The position numbers were made by a program, and so were the translations under genes. DNA of 64,000 nt, from the NCBI RefSeq assembly GCF_036373705.1, contig NC_089868.1, forward strand, positions 17,714,520 to 17,778,519, in the 5' to 3' direction. The stretch is from Amia ocellicauda (Eukaryota > Chordata > Actinopteri > Amiiformes > Amiidae). Positions 1 through 12,400 of this stretch are shown in pieces (position 1 is the first letter of the stretch; each line of letters begins with the position of its first letter). The notes under the pieces were generated by a model, which saw only the letters and a list, made by a program, of their open reading frames with translations, did no database searches and had not been told where the DNA came from.

Positions 1-1331
1 GTCAAAGCAGCGGCAGTACAATTTGGACAGAAAGTTAAACATTTAGATAGGGTTAAGATGAAAAGTATACTGTTTGACCTTTGCATCTGACAACTGTTTG
101 TTGGATCACTTTTATAAATAGCTGCTGTGTTTTCTAAATGGGGAACAATAAAGCTAACCTATACATAAATAAATATCAAATATCAAATTCTCACTCATCT
201 ATTCTGTATGTGCACAACACAAATACATTACGAACTAACCATTTAAAAAACAAACAACAACCAAAGAAGAACAGACAGGTTGCAGGAAACTGGAAAATAT
301 TCAAAACACTTGTAATTTAATAGTGGTTAGTAAAGACACAGATGTGACTACAATGTGGCCAGCATGGCTGACCTCAAGAGCACGTTTAAAATAATCACAT
401 ATGGGATTCTTTAAGGAAGACTGGCCAACCTCTTAACATAGTTGACTAATCTAGGTAATTAATCCAGAGAGAGATGCCGAAAACAGATTTTGTTCAGAAA
501 GCTCAGACAACGGTTTCATTCTTACAAAGTGCTCTTGGCACTTTCTGTGTGCACAGTGCTCCCTCCCTTTTGTTTGTCTTTTGGTCCATTTTCCCTTCTC
601 GGGCTCATGTTTTGTTGTTCTTCCTGAGGAAATAGTAGCTGTGCTAAATTAATGTGTAGAAAACGACCCATACTTTCTTTCCCCTGCTGCAGCACACACA
701 TAATCGTCAAGGTTTTATTTTATCCAGCTAAGCTTGTTAAATCACTGTTTTATTTTAAACTGTGCTCTAACTTAAGTTTACAAAAATGTAAATGTACAAA
801 CATGACAGTTCAATCAAATCACAGACAATGTGAATTTCCCAACAAAACTCTAGATGTAGAAGATACAGCTTTTGTATCAAGACATTAAAATTACATTCAG
901 ATTCACAATGGCGATCAACTGGGTTTCATTAATGCAGAACAGAACCTCAAGGGAAGAAATAAAGCAGTAATTCTAGGCTACTTTGTAGTTTATAACATAC
1001 ATTCCTTGTCACGTTATAATATAAATCATTGCATACATCGAAATCCCTATTATTTGACTTCCTTTTTGGAAGCCACAACAAAATTAATTCTAATTTGATT
1101 TTGTTACCCAAGGCAAAAAATAAAAAAAAGCTTCATTGTTTCTTTTGTCTTGTTTAGTTTAGCGTACACAATGGCTGAGGGCATTAACTCACACTGAGAG
1201 ACTGTCAGCAGCATTCCTCTGAGGTCAGACACAGAGAGGTACGTGTTAAGTTCATCAATTTTATGTTGCATTTGCCCAACCGCATAACCCAGTCTTTTTT
1301 TTTCAAAGAAGAAATAAAAAGTGAGCAGTTT
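1..1331. other. Intergenic or 3' UTR sequence, no coding signal
   Basis: No recognisable protein is encoded here on either strand; the short open frames have no family signature. If the candidate exon at 1332-1430 is real, this stretch would be its 3' UTR on the minus strand. TTTATT (reverse AATAAA) occurs near 715 and 750 as possible poly(A) signals. That link is inference. Confidence 0.3.
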
Positions 1332-1430
1332 TCATGTTTCAGATCCAGTAATATATCCAAGACCTGAGTAGATGACATCAAAAATGGACTGTCCACTTTC
1401 ACTGTCCACAAACAGCTGAGTCACAAGAAC
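1332..1430 (-). CDS. Candidate terminal coding exon of an unidentified minus-strand gene
   Basis: On the minus strand a pyrimidine-rich tract ends in TTTCTGCTTAG at 1431. It is followed by an open frame of 32 codons with a protein-like pattern (starts VLVTQLFVDSESGQ, ends GLGYITGSET) and a TGA at 1332-1334. The acceptor is strong and the composition looks coding, but I do not recognise the protein. In mammals MRPS14 and CACYBP lie beyond this side of TNN, yet the peptide does not resemble either as I know them. I could not find a convincing upstream partner exon. It may be a chance frame next to a chance acceptor. Confidence 0.27.
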   Translation of the reverse strand, partial: VLVTQLFVDSESGQSIFDVIYSGLGYITGSET

Positions 1431-2866
1431 CTAAGCAGAAAAAAAGACATTCGCGTTATTGTTTGAATGACAGGACAGTGATGTTGATTTTGACATTTTC
1501 CGCATATAAATAACAAGTTCCTGCTGTGCTGTACCAAGTTGGATTGGAAGATACCCGATCTGAAGTCTACAAACTATCCAATGCAAACTTATAGAGCACA
1601 AGGGAGCACAAACAACTTCCAATCCCCAAGAACATGGATAAGGGAGTTTTAAGGTGATTTACTTTTGGGATGTTGATAGTTATTCAGTACTCATACTTCA
1701 GTAATGAAGAATTCAGTGTATTCCAAAATGTTTCCGTGTTATTCTTCAGAGTTCCTGCAATCATTTGATCATAATTCTTCCAATACTCAAATACTTTTTT
1801 TTTTCCATTGGACCATCCAAAAATAATTGATGACCAACACACATTTTCCCTTTGGGTTAGCAGCTCTACGTGCATGTGCTCCATCTGAAGGCTCTTTCAC
1901 AACACTTTCCTCACAACATCCATCCATTTACAGAACTGTAAATGGCCATGACAGGAAGATAAATACGTTGCATTGTTGCATTCTTTACTCTTTTTTAACT
2001 CTAAGCCACCCAGGTGTCAGACGTTTGCATGTCTCAGAAGAAATAAAACTCAAAGTCAGGGAGTCACAACACACTTTGCATTTCAATATTAAAGAGAGTG
2101 CTGCCTTCAGTGTTAATTTATTTTAACTTTGTTGTATGTGTTTATATAATCCCTTTAAAGGAAGCATAACACAGACTGCAGACAAAATATTCTACAACAT
2201 GTAGATGTGGTTGTTATTGTGTTTGTTTTTCTTTTAAATACACAAGGAAATGTTTATTGCCCTAAGTCTTTCTCCTCATAATTGCTGCATCCTGTGCGTT
2301 CCTAAACTTATTCCCAAAAGGACATTTTCAAAACTCTTACTTTAAACACATTTGTAAGAAAAAACAATTGCAGACCATCAAGATTTAGCCAGCACTGATA
2401 ATTGAGTGGCTTCCAAATCTCCCATTAAGAACCAACACACCTGGAGTTTACGCAGATTCCTTTTCAGGTAAACAGACTACCTTCAATGCATTAAGTAACA
2501 TGAAACCCTGTATATTTTAGATAGCACAGATACTTATAGCAAACACATGCCAGACAGTTGACAGCAAGCCGTTACTGAGCTCTCATGCCAATCAAATTCA
2601 ACGGTGATTTACTCTGGATTTCAAAAACAATTAAAAGCACAATAACTGTGTCGAACTGTGTACAAAGGCTCAAATAATCAGTATTATAATTCATATTATA
2701 TTTGTATTTATTTATTTATTTTTAATTGTTTTAAGTGTTAGCAGCCTCAAGTATAAATACTGAAAAAAAAGAAAGGTTTCCACCAAAACAGATGCCCGCT
2801 ACCAAACATATTTGCAGACAGTATTTATAGCGCAACACAGTTTAATGTCAATGGATATACTGTATA
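1431..2866. other. Intergenic, AT-rich
   Basis: No supported gene. Short minus-strand frames at 1431-1622 and 1684-1884 lack any family signature and were not called. If 1332-1430 is a true terminal exon, this would be its upstream intron. Confidence 0.35.
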
Positions 2867-2949
2867 TATACTGCTCAAAAAAATTAAGGGAACACTTAAC
2901 ATTGATTTCTGAACTTGGATTGTTCCCTTAATTTTTTTTGAGCAGTGTA
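2867..2949. repeat. Short foldback element (MITE-like, Tc1/mariner type ends)
   Basis: Two inverted arms of about 28 bases, each containing CTGCTCAAAAAAA followed by TTAAGGGAACA, face each other around a loop of roughly 25 bases. The right arm ends in GAGCAGTGTA. Flanking TA dinucleotides and the tiny size suggest a nonautonomous TA-targeting element. It directly abuts the next mobile element. Confidence 0.65.
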
Positions 2950-3830
2950 TACACACCAATCAGCCATAACATTATGACCACCTGCCTAATATTGTGTAGG
3001 TCCCCCTTTTGCTGCCAAAACAGCCCTGACCCGTCGAGGCATGGACTCCACTAGACCTCTGAAGGTGTGCTGTGGTATCTGGCACCAAGACGTTAGCAGC
3101 AGATCCTTTAAATCCTGTAAGCTGTGAGGTGGGGCCTCCATGGATTGGACTTGTTTGTCCAGCACATCCCACAGATGCTCCATTGGATTGAGATCTGGGG
3201 AATTTGGAGGCCAAGTCAACACCTTGAACTCGTGATTCATCAGACCAGGCCACCTTCTTCCATTGCTCCGTGGTCCAGTTCTGATGCTCACTGTACGCAC
3301 TCATTGTAGGCGCTTTCGGCAGTGGACAGGGGTCAGCATGGGCACCCTGACTGGTCTGCGGCTACGCAGCCCCATACGCAACAAACTGCGATGCACTGTG
3401 TGTTCTGACACCTTTCTATCAGAACCAGCATTCACTTTTTCAGCAATTTGAGCTACAGTAGCTCGTCTGTTGGATCGGACCACACGGGCCAGCCTTTGCT
3501 CCCCATGTGCATCGCCGGTTCACTGCTTTTCCTTCCTTGGACCATTTTTGATAGGTACTGACCACTGCATACCGGGAACACCGCACAAGAGCTGCAGTTT
3601 TGGAGATGCTCTGACCCAGTCGTCTAGCCATCACAATTTGGCCCTTGTCAAAGTCGCTCAGATCCTTACGCTTGCCCATTTGTCCTGCTTCTAACACATC
3701 AACTTTGAGGACAAAATGTTCACTTGCTGACTAATATATCCCACCCACTGACAGGGCCATGATAATGAGATTATCAGTGTTATTCACTTCACCTCTCAGT
3801 GGTCATAATGTTATGGCTGATCGGTGTATA
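2950..3830 (-). mobile_element. Internally deleted Tc1/mariner-type DNA transposon
   Basis: Terminal inverted repeats of about 30 bases bound the element. The left one contains CAGCCATAACATTATGACCA and the right end carries its reverse complement followed by GATCGGTGTATA. TA lies at both outer edges, as expected for this superfamily. The element is about 880 bp, shorter than the roughly 1.2-1.3 kb usual for an intact copy, because the middle of the transposase gene is missing. It lies upstream of TNN and belongs to no host gene. Confidence 0.85.
2986..3679 (-). pseudogene. Tc1-like transposase remnant
   Basis: Three minus-strand pieces in different frames line up with a Tc1-type transposase. 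The N-terminus begins [19 protein letters not shown] and includes a helix-turn-helix of the [12 protein letters not shown] type (3440-3679). A second helix-turn-helix segment with [13 protein letters not shown] lies in 3301-3483. The C-terminus holds SPDLNPMEHLWD and ends in VESMPRRVRAVLAAKGG (2986-3250). The central catalytic block between the first acidic motif (WPGLMNHEF, a decayed DESRF) and the SPDLNP motif is deleted, removing the second catalytic aspartate. It cannot encode an active enzyme. Confidence 0.85.
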
Positions 3831-4740
3831 TAATTAGACTGGAAAATGTTTACTATGTGATATATCCAATCCAATCCAATATGATTTTTTTTTCAATGTC
3901 TTTCATTTTTACATTTTTGCCAACACTGTGGTAAATTTTTAATGCATTTTTGGGCTCTCAGCATGTGTACAAGTTAATACAGGTCACCCCTATCAGCTTC
4001 CACCCAACAACAAAAAAAAAAAAAAAGAAAACCACTCAGCCCTTGTTATTTAAATCACATATTTGGCATTCAGTGATTCCATCTTTCAAAGTAAAATTAT
4101 ATATATTTTCCTGATACACATCAGTAATGCAATAGACATCTGTAATACAAGTAGCCATACAACTAGAAACACCACAGTAGAAAAATCAGAAAAAGAAATT
4201 ATTTGATTCAGATTTAAAAAATAAAATGCAAAAATGCGATCAATAAAATTAACCATGGCACTTTGGGTCCTCAAATGTATGAATTACAATAAACTTTTAT
4301 TATTTAATTACACTTCTAGAGATTAAATAATTTGAAGTTCATGGCTTTATAGAGGCATGAATTACTGTTTCCTCAAGTAACTGTGAGTTTATGTTCACTT
4401 GGTGTAAGCTTTTATTGGCTACTGCTTCCAGACTTGATCTTAGCTTTCTTTGGCTGTAGTACGTGATTCTCTTTCAAATGGTTTAATTATGACCGAAAAG
4501 GCACTGTTCGCCTGCCTGCCTGCCACTAACATTGGAATGCTAAATACAAAATAAAATGAAAGAGCACCACAAGATGCTTACCTCTACAGAAAAACAATTA
4601 AATAAAGCATGAAACAAAATTGGTAAAAAGAGATAGAGAAAGGGACTGACAGGCTCACATCTGAGTGTCTGATTAGTTCCAGACTGAAGGAGAGGAATTT
4701 CTCATTATCTGTCCTTATTTTCATTCCTTCATTATAGGGG
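3831..4740. other. Intergenic sequence upstream of TNN
   Basis: AT-rich with a poly-A run near 4009-4026. No supported coding signal. It probably contains distal TNN promoter sequence, which is inference from position only. Confidence 0.35.
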
Positions 4741-4822
4741 TAGAGGACACACCCAGAGTACCGATTGGTTGCCGGGGGTTGGAGAGAAGGAGATTTAAAC
4801 ACTTCAGAGGAAGCTGCTAGAA
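4741..4822 (+). promoter_or_regulatory. TNN: Candidate TNN promoter
   Basis: An inverted CCAAT box (ATTGG, 4764-4768), a CACACCC motif (about 4747-4753) and a TATA-like ATTTAAA (4793-4799) lie just before a short segment that ends in a good splice donor. The spacing would place transcription start near 4820-4830. This fits the noncoding first exon typical of tenascin genes. No expression evidence is available from sequence alone. Confidence 0.35.
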
Positions 4823-4959
4823 GAGACACAGAGACTGGTCAAAACTTTGCCTGTAACCCACAGTCCTGGGCTTGTCAACAGGTGTCAGGAATCCTAAGGA
4901 AAGTTGGCTTCAGACGCTTGAAGCAGCAGGAGATTAACTTGTCACAGACAATCACAACG
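4823..4959 (+). other. TNN: Candidate noncoding exon 1 of TNN (5' UTR)
   Basis: A purine-rich segment ends at ACAACG|GTAAGA (donor GT at 4960-4961), a near-consensus donor. The TNN start codon sits only two bases inside the next exon (acceptor at 9066-9067), so an upstream noncoding exon must exist, and this is the best candidate seen. The 5' end is a guess from the TATA-like box. Confidence 0.4.
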
Positions 4960-7900
4960 GTAAGAAAGGCATTCATGCATGTCTTCTAATTATTTCCTAG
5001 CTACAGAAACTGGTGCACTATGTTGCATTTTTAGCATGTTATCGTACAAGGCAGCTTGTATTTGCTTACAATTACACATTTAAAGTTTTTTAAGATACAT
5101 ATTATGAGAAAAGGGAAATAATCTATTTATAGCAGGTTTCAGGAAAAAAAACTGTTTAATATAGTAGAAATCTATTGGTACTAATGCAGTATTCATTGTT
5201 AAGTTTCTTAATTGATTGCTTTCCTTGAATTGTAAAATTAACTTGTCAAGGTACTTTTGTCTGGATTCGTCTATAACAAAGTAATAATAATTAAAAAAAC
5301 TTCTGCTTTTTGCATTTAGATCTTAAAACACATTTTTATTCACCAATATAAACTGAAGTGATTGTCAAAAACAATTGGATGTTCTACAATGCAGCCATCA
5401 CAAGAGAATTTAAATGGACTTGATCTCTATATTTGTCATAATTATTGGTTATAGATTATATATCTTAAAAAATGAAAGAGTGACAACCTAGAAAAATGAC
5501 CTGAAGCCACAAACCAAAAGTTTAATCACTGAGGTTGGTTTATACTGCACAACAATCACAGATTTATTCAGTTATTAAGGAAACAATTTGGACTTGCTTA
5601 ATTAATTACTTAATTAAATTCACAAATAGATTTTAGGAAAATACATATAAATCTTAAATATACTGAACCTGAAAATGCATTATATCCTACTTATGTATTT
5701 GCTATATGAACCAGAATTATGTATTCATAATATCAAAATAAATTATCAACAGACTTTTTGGCAAATAAAACAAAATGGTATTTTGAAATGTAACATTGTC
5801 TTGTATTTGACATGTCAAGTGCTGGATTTGTGTGTCATTATCAATTCAATTTAGTTTTCTATAATTATACACACCCTTTTCTAATTTGCAGCTTTCATTT
5901 TAAATACTTTAATTGGACATAATGGACTCTCAGAGGTATTCATTCTGTGTCCAGTTCAGCACTGGAAAAATGCCAATGGTCTAGTGTCTTATAGGAAGCT
6001 CTAAAATGTGAAATATTACTCTCAAGTGTTTTTGACTCATTATGAATAATATAAAGTTCCACAGGCAAAATTAAGTTAGCGATGGAACAAGTGACAATAA
6101 GACTCTTCTTACAATGTAAACTTTATCAAGGTTAAGTGGTTTAGAGAGACAGACTGGGGAAGAGATGGTTATTTTAATCTGCTGCAGTGACTGGATTTTA
6201 ATTGTTTCAGCGTCTTTTGGCTGTGAAAAGAGAATTTAATCTTAAAACCAAACTAAAAAACAGAATGACATTTCAGACAGGGGTTCCATAATGTTGGTGT
6301 TTTTATTATTATTCATGTCAGGCCCAAATCATTCCATTTGAACTTCAAAATGGCCGGATGTTTTTCTTTTCTGTCTATTTTCTTCTTTTTCTAAATTGTT
6401 CTAACTTCCCTTCATCTCCCCAAGCCATCCGTAGTAAATGGACTTCATATTCCAAATGGTCATCTCTGTAAGCAAATTAAACGAATTATATTCACAGGCA
6501 ATTTTGTATGTCCCTTTGGGGACTCCATCAAGTCCTGGCACGTCTCTGCTATCACACGGATGAGAAGTTCACTTGCACACTGAGGTCTTGTATTGCCCTT
6601 AAAACTCTCTTCTCTTCATTTTTAAAATCGTTTAATCTTTGTAATGCATCACTGTCTGGACTGTCTGCACTGGTAATTACTTATTCAGGTCTTGTTGCTG
6701 GTATCTTGTCTTATCCCATTAATGAGGATCTTGCCATGAGTACAGCAGCTGCTAATGCATTGCTTTGCCAATGAATCTCCTTGATCTCCATGGTGGTTGC
6801 TTTCAGGGCCCCTGCCAATTGCTTTCTGCAATGGTGCTGTATTAACGCTTTCGTGCATTGCAATCCCATTATACAGGTTCACACCTTTTGGGAAAAATGC
6901 ATGTGCCTGAGTTAAACAGTACAATTGTTAATCACATTATCTTTGAAGCATGATGACTTAAGGCTTAAATTTTTTAAACGATGAAGCAATAAAATATGTA
7001 ATTTGTGACCAAACCTATATCAACTTCTTCTACTGCGTTTTCTCAAGGACTAGCAATCCCTACCAATGGCTATTCAAAATTAAAATAAGAAGTAAAAAGA
7101 CTATAATATATATCATTACCATCACCATCAGCCTATATCAATCCACTGCTGGCCTATATATAGAGAGTGACATGAGACACATAAAATCCATAACCCCACC
7201 TCTTCCCATAACTTCAAATACTGGAAGCACTTTTCCTCTAGGTTCAGCCATTGTGCTGTGGGATACTCTTGTCCTACACAACCCCATGCTGAACGCACTA
7301 CACCCTGATTATGTGGCTTGTAAAAATAGACATGTTCTCTCCTAGTGAAAGCAGATGTGAATCAGTAGCAGTGACATAGCTTGGCTGCATAATGCTCAGT
7401 TTGATCCCAGCGAAAAATAAACAAGTTTATACAACTGAGTGTCAATATAATGTTTGAGGGGAACTAAAAACAGAGCGCTACGGATCGCTGCACAGTGGTG
7501 TGTGGCGCTTTTCTATGAGCGTATATTGCTCCTGATGTGGTTTATCAGCACACTGTCATTGAGCCTCCCAACTATCCACTGGAATAATCTCAGTGCTGCT
7601 AAACGGCTGATGAAGAGATGTCTTCTGTAATTATTGTCAGAACTGTGATAGCAGAGGAGCAGGAAGAGTGATGTCATGTTCACTTTTTTAGATGCAGTCT
7701 CTGGGATTAAATGCCAGCCACAGGGTTTTTTGGACCTAATGGTTGGCTGTTTAGTATAATTTTTGCTGGCTTTTAGTATAGAATGTATTTTTAGTGTGTA
7801 CTTTGGAAAAAGGGCAAAACTGTACCTAATCTTTTTTACCCATTGGACTGATACTAAGAGAAACCTTCCCCATGCAAGTTATTTTACCCATGTGTACTAT

Positions 7901-9067
7901 ACGGTCAGCGGTTTTTGGTGGTGTTCTACCAAAAAGTGCCACATCAACACTGTGCACATCACCAAAGATTAATAAAAGTGACAGGAAGCCTCAGAGTATT
8001 TGACACACCCTGAGAAAAATATGATCTTCCTACATTCTGAGGTTTGCCCAAAATGAAAGCTCTATTAAAACACAGATTTCTGGGATTTGTTTGGCCTTTT
8101 ATTAAATAATTCCCCATACATATATAATTTCACCTCCCTCTGAAGAAGAGAGCTCGGATGACATCACTGTCATTAAGCAGCGAGTTACATCATTTTATTC
8201 GAACGTGTTCCATGCTCCACGCTAGCCCTGCGGGCAGCTCTGCACAATTTTGGGCCTGGCAGGATCGTGTTTGGCAAGGGAACACGTATGTGCACGTCTC
8301 TGAGGTTTCCTCTAATTGCTGGGGTTCTTCTGGATGATAGTCTGAACATGCGATTTCTATATACAGTAATTTTTTCCTTTTTTTAATTTACCCCAAAAGG
8401 TATTAACCATATACTACTTATACAGTTACTTTCTTTACACTTACCAACAAATATTGCTTATTCAAAAAGCAGAGTACTTATTTTATTTTAATGACAAATG
8501 TTTGAAAATGATCTTTACTAAAAGTTTAAATTCAAATACTTTCCATGGCATTTTCATATTCTATGTAGCTTGTCCAACATATTGCACTCGAAATTGCAAT
8601 TTTGAGGGTTGTATAAATATGCAAATGCACTCATCTCAATAACCACAATCAAGCATGTTACAAATTTCATTATGAATTTACGTAATGGCTCTCACTATGA
8701 CAATGCAGCCAGAGTAGATCAGTATGGACACGCTTGATTGTAGTTATGAAGACAAATGTATTTGCATATTTATAAATCCCTATAATATACTCATTGCAGG
8801 TAATATTCTGCTATATTAAAGCATTGGGAAATGATGATTAGTTTGCAGTTGTCTCCAATGGAGGGTACACTTCTCAGTGAGTAGAATGGATCATTTGTGT
8901 GACAAAGTGGTTTGCAGAGAAAATGATCACTGAACACAGGAGGTGCTTTGGAGCTGAGGAAATCAGTCAACTGTGCATAGCTAACAAATCATACTGTACA
9001 TCAGTGGCTAGATTGTTTAGGAAGAGGCTTATCCAGAATTTTAATATTTATTTTCTTCCATCCTAAG
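4960..9067 (+). other. TNN: Putative TNN intron 1
   Basis: About 4.1 kb of noncoding sequence between the candidate exon 1 donor and the acceptor TCCTAAG at 9061-9067. It holds an inverted repeat (8611-8774). Two less AT-rich islands at about 7480-7690 and 8130-8340 could be regulatory, but nothing in them is recognisable. Confidence 0.4.
8611..8774. repeat. Imperfect inverted repeat with octamer-like motifs
   Basis: Left arm about 8611-8654 and right arm about 8732-8774 are imperfect reverse complements. Matching blocks are ATAAATATGCAAATGCA against ATTTGCATATTTATAA, and CACAATCAAGC against GCTTGATTGTAG. They are separated by about 77 bases. Both arms contain an ATGCAAAT/ATTTGCAT-type core. 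It may be a decayed foldback element or a regulatory palindrome, about 300 bases before the TNN start codon. Confidence 0.6.
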
Positions 9068-9069
9068 CA

Positions 9070-9469
9070 ATGCTGCAGTTCCTCCTAATACCTCGAAGAG
9101 GCTGGACCTTCCTCCTGTTTGGGGTGCTCTTCGTTGACTTCATTGCTGCTGATGACCCAGCCATGCCTAATAATGGAGTCACCTTCAGTCATGTCTATAA
9201 GATCGACCTGCCCAAGACGTCTGACTGCAAGGTGGAGATGGACTCTCTCCCTGTACAAGACCAGATGGGAGAGCAGATGTCTCCTCTGGAGAACGTGGAC
9301 GGAGACAACAACATTGTCTTCAGACACAACATCCGCCTGCAGACGCCGAAGTGCGACTGCGAGTCGTCGGAGAGCTTCAAGGAGCTGCTGTACAGGGTCA
9401 ACGGCCTGGAGGAGGAAGTCACCTATCTCAAGACCCAGTGCACCCAGGGATGCTGTGGAGGAGGAGGGG
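9070..9469 (+). CDS. TNN: TNN exon 2: signal peptide and N-terminal assembly region
   Basis: The acceptor at 9066-9067 leaves CA before the ATG. Residues 1-27 form a signal peptide with a hydrophobic core ([16 protein letters not shown]). The tenascin-type segment [10 protein letters not shown] follows, then scattered cysteines (CKVEM, CDCESS). A short heptad region ([19 protein letters not shown]) ends in CTQGCC, which in tenascins drives and disulphide-locks trimer and hexamer assembly. The exon ends in phase 1 at GGGG|GTACTG. Confidence 0.92.
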
Positions 9470-12400
9470 GTACTGATTCTCAATACTGAATAGATTTAGA
9501 TTTATAAATTAGCTTCCCAATTAGACTGCATCATCAATTATAGGAGGAGTTTTGCAAAGCACATTTACCCAGCTCAAATATTTCAGAACTAACTCTTAAT
9601 TCCTGATATTAGCCATTAACCAGCTAACATCACTGCTCATGAGGTTGAGTGATTCATCTCAGAACAGTGCCATGGTGAAGGGTATATTTATATATCTCCC
9701 TGTTGTTTCCTAGGCTTGAACGACATGTGCAGCGGGCATGGGACCTTCAAGCAGGAGAGCTGTGGCTGCATCTGCGACGAGGGCTGGGAAGGGGAGGACT
9801 GTTCCAAGAGGGCCTGTCCAAACAACTGCAATGACAATGGCCACTGCGTGGACGGCCAGTGCGTCTGTTACGAGGGCTTTGCCGGAGTGGACTGCAGTGA
9901 GTTGCTCTGCCCCAATGAGTGCAACGACAAAGGGCGGTGTGTGGACGGTGTGTGCCAGTGCTTCAGCCACTACATGGGTGAGGACTGCAGCCAGCGGAGG
10001 TGCCCAAACGACTGCAGCGGCAACGGAGAGTGCGATGACGGTGTATGCGTGTGTCAGGAGGGATTTAACGGGAATGACTGCTCCAAAGGTAAGGAAAGAG
10101 GTTTCAGAGCACGGTGCATCATTTCGGTCCTGGAGAGGCATAATCCTGTGTTTTCTCTGTAATTTAAGGATTGGGAAATGTTATTACATTTGCCCACATA
10201 AGACATGAAACAATTGAATGAGGAAGTAAAGAGCACATTCTGCTAAATGAAACAAATATTGATTTAACATCTACAGCTAAAACCAAATTAAAAAGGTCTA
10301 AAAAAGTGCATTATATTTAATTATTATGTGACTGAGATCTCAGCTGTAACAAGCTTCGTCATGCAATCTGGATCAACTGATATACAATGATTATTTTAGA
10401 TCAGGTAAGGTGGATTAGGTTCCAGAGAGTCAGGTTTCTAATCATGTTAATCTTAAGAAAGTTTTGCTGCATATCATAAATCAACCAGCGGGTTTCGTGA
10501 CTGATCTAGCTCTGGAGTACAACTATGGTTACTGTATGACATGAGTGCTAGGCTTTTCTCGGGGATTTTAAATGTTAACATGGGTAGAGATGCAGACTGT
10601 TTCGTCTCACTTCACTTCAGATTAATACCACGATTGTGAACTTTCATCGATTGTAAACCTAGAAAGATCTGATATAAATATAACCACACCTATAATACAC
10701 TGGAAAATTGCATTTGTTATCCAGTTGAAATCAGTTGTGTTGGAACTGTTCTATGCATTGCATTGCATTGCTATTGAGTGAAATTATTTCCATAGGCAAC
10801 AGTATGATCTTTAAAGCAATAAATGCAAAATGAGTCCTGTTTAATGTAAAATGTAATTCAATTGTACATCTTATTACTGGTTATTACTTATTGTTATTAC
10901 TATTTAATACTGTAGTCTACTGAGTTGTTATGACATACCTTAGGCACTCAATATTATTTAATCATAGGATCTCATCCTTATACACACTACATGAAGATGA
11001 TATTTTCTACCACAATACTGTTTTCAACATTTTCTCCCATTTTCTCTAAATATGCTTTCAGTACTCTTTGAAAGTAAGGAAATTATACAGTGTTTTCAAA
11101 GGTTAGAAATAATCTATGTGAAATAAATGGAACTGTTATTAATATCAAATCAGAAAACTGAATTAAAAACCCAAGAGGGTTTTAGCCTTTAATATTAATT
11201 AAGAATTTCATATTGGGTTAAATCAATGCCTATATATTTTTAAAATTGATTCAATGGACTGATGGGAAATGACAGTGCCTCAAAAATGTAAACTAATTCC
11301 AAAACATAATGATAAAAGTGTCAGTGCAGATCTTTTCATATGTAATATTGAACCATTCTCAGAGAAGCACAAGACCGGTGGTATCACACATGAAAAGGCT
11401 GTAAGTAATTACTTTTACCTTGGCAGAAAACAAGGTCCCAGACTTCTTTGAATATGATTAAAAAAGAAGACGGAAAAATGTGGAGCGGAATTTATGTATA
11501 ATTCAAAGCTGCTGTGATAGCAACTGTGCTCTTATTTCTGTGTAATACCATTGTATTCAATACTTCTATCAATAAAGCCTCCCTTTTGCATGGAGGCTCA
11601 GAAAGGGGCTAGAGCTTTGTAATGTTCATAAAAAATATTCTTTAAAAATAAAAAATCTGATAGCAAAGTAAAGCATCCAGTATCACCTGCTTAGTGTTCA
11701 TTTCAGTTCCAGGTGTGAAAAGGATGTTCTGTTGAAACATTCAAGTCTTGGCCAGGTCTTTCCTTTCCTGACCTCCATACACAATGTGCCAGAAGAAGGG
11801 CAAAACTGGGACCATGCTGAAATCTGAAATGACAACATAAATAAGCTCACATACTATACAACAAAGTATAAAAAGTGGGATAGATCTGTGAGCTAGTGTT
11901 TTCTCCACAAAGGGGTCAGATGCCTCCAGTGGGTTTTCACAACTCCAGATCAATCCATACAGCTGCTAGAGATGCCACTTCATTACCACCAGCAGCCTGT
12001 CAAAGACTTGAATATGTTCTTTGTAGAGTAACCGGCACAGCGGGAAAAGCATGTATTGCTTTCACAAGATAAAAAGACGACAACATAAAACACTCTCTTA
12101 TGTGGGGTTCTTCAGTGTTAATGGTAAACACATGAGACAAGGGAAACTGTATTTTCATGCCTAAAAGCCCATTTTATGTCAAATTGTATTTTAACAATGG
12201 TCCAATTTTTGCATAGTGATTTGCATATCTTACAGTGTAGTTTTAAACACTTTTAAAAGCTATGAAAATGTGATATCAAGGAAACTATTTAAAAACCAAG
12301 ATGACCTTAAGATGACTGGACATTACTGCTCACTATTCGTAACCATAATATTACTATATTTATTCCATTGTTACATAAGAAACCTCTGTTTAGGTCTTGA

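Noticed and set aside
9085..10208. Long frames overlapping TNN exons 2 and 3 in other frames and on the minus strand
   Set aside because: Shadows of GC-rich coding exons; only the called frame shows the signal peptide, cysteine spacing and EGF motifs.
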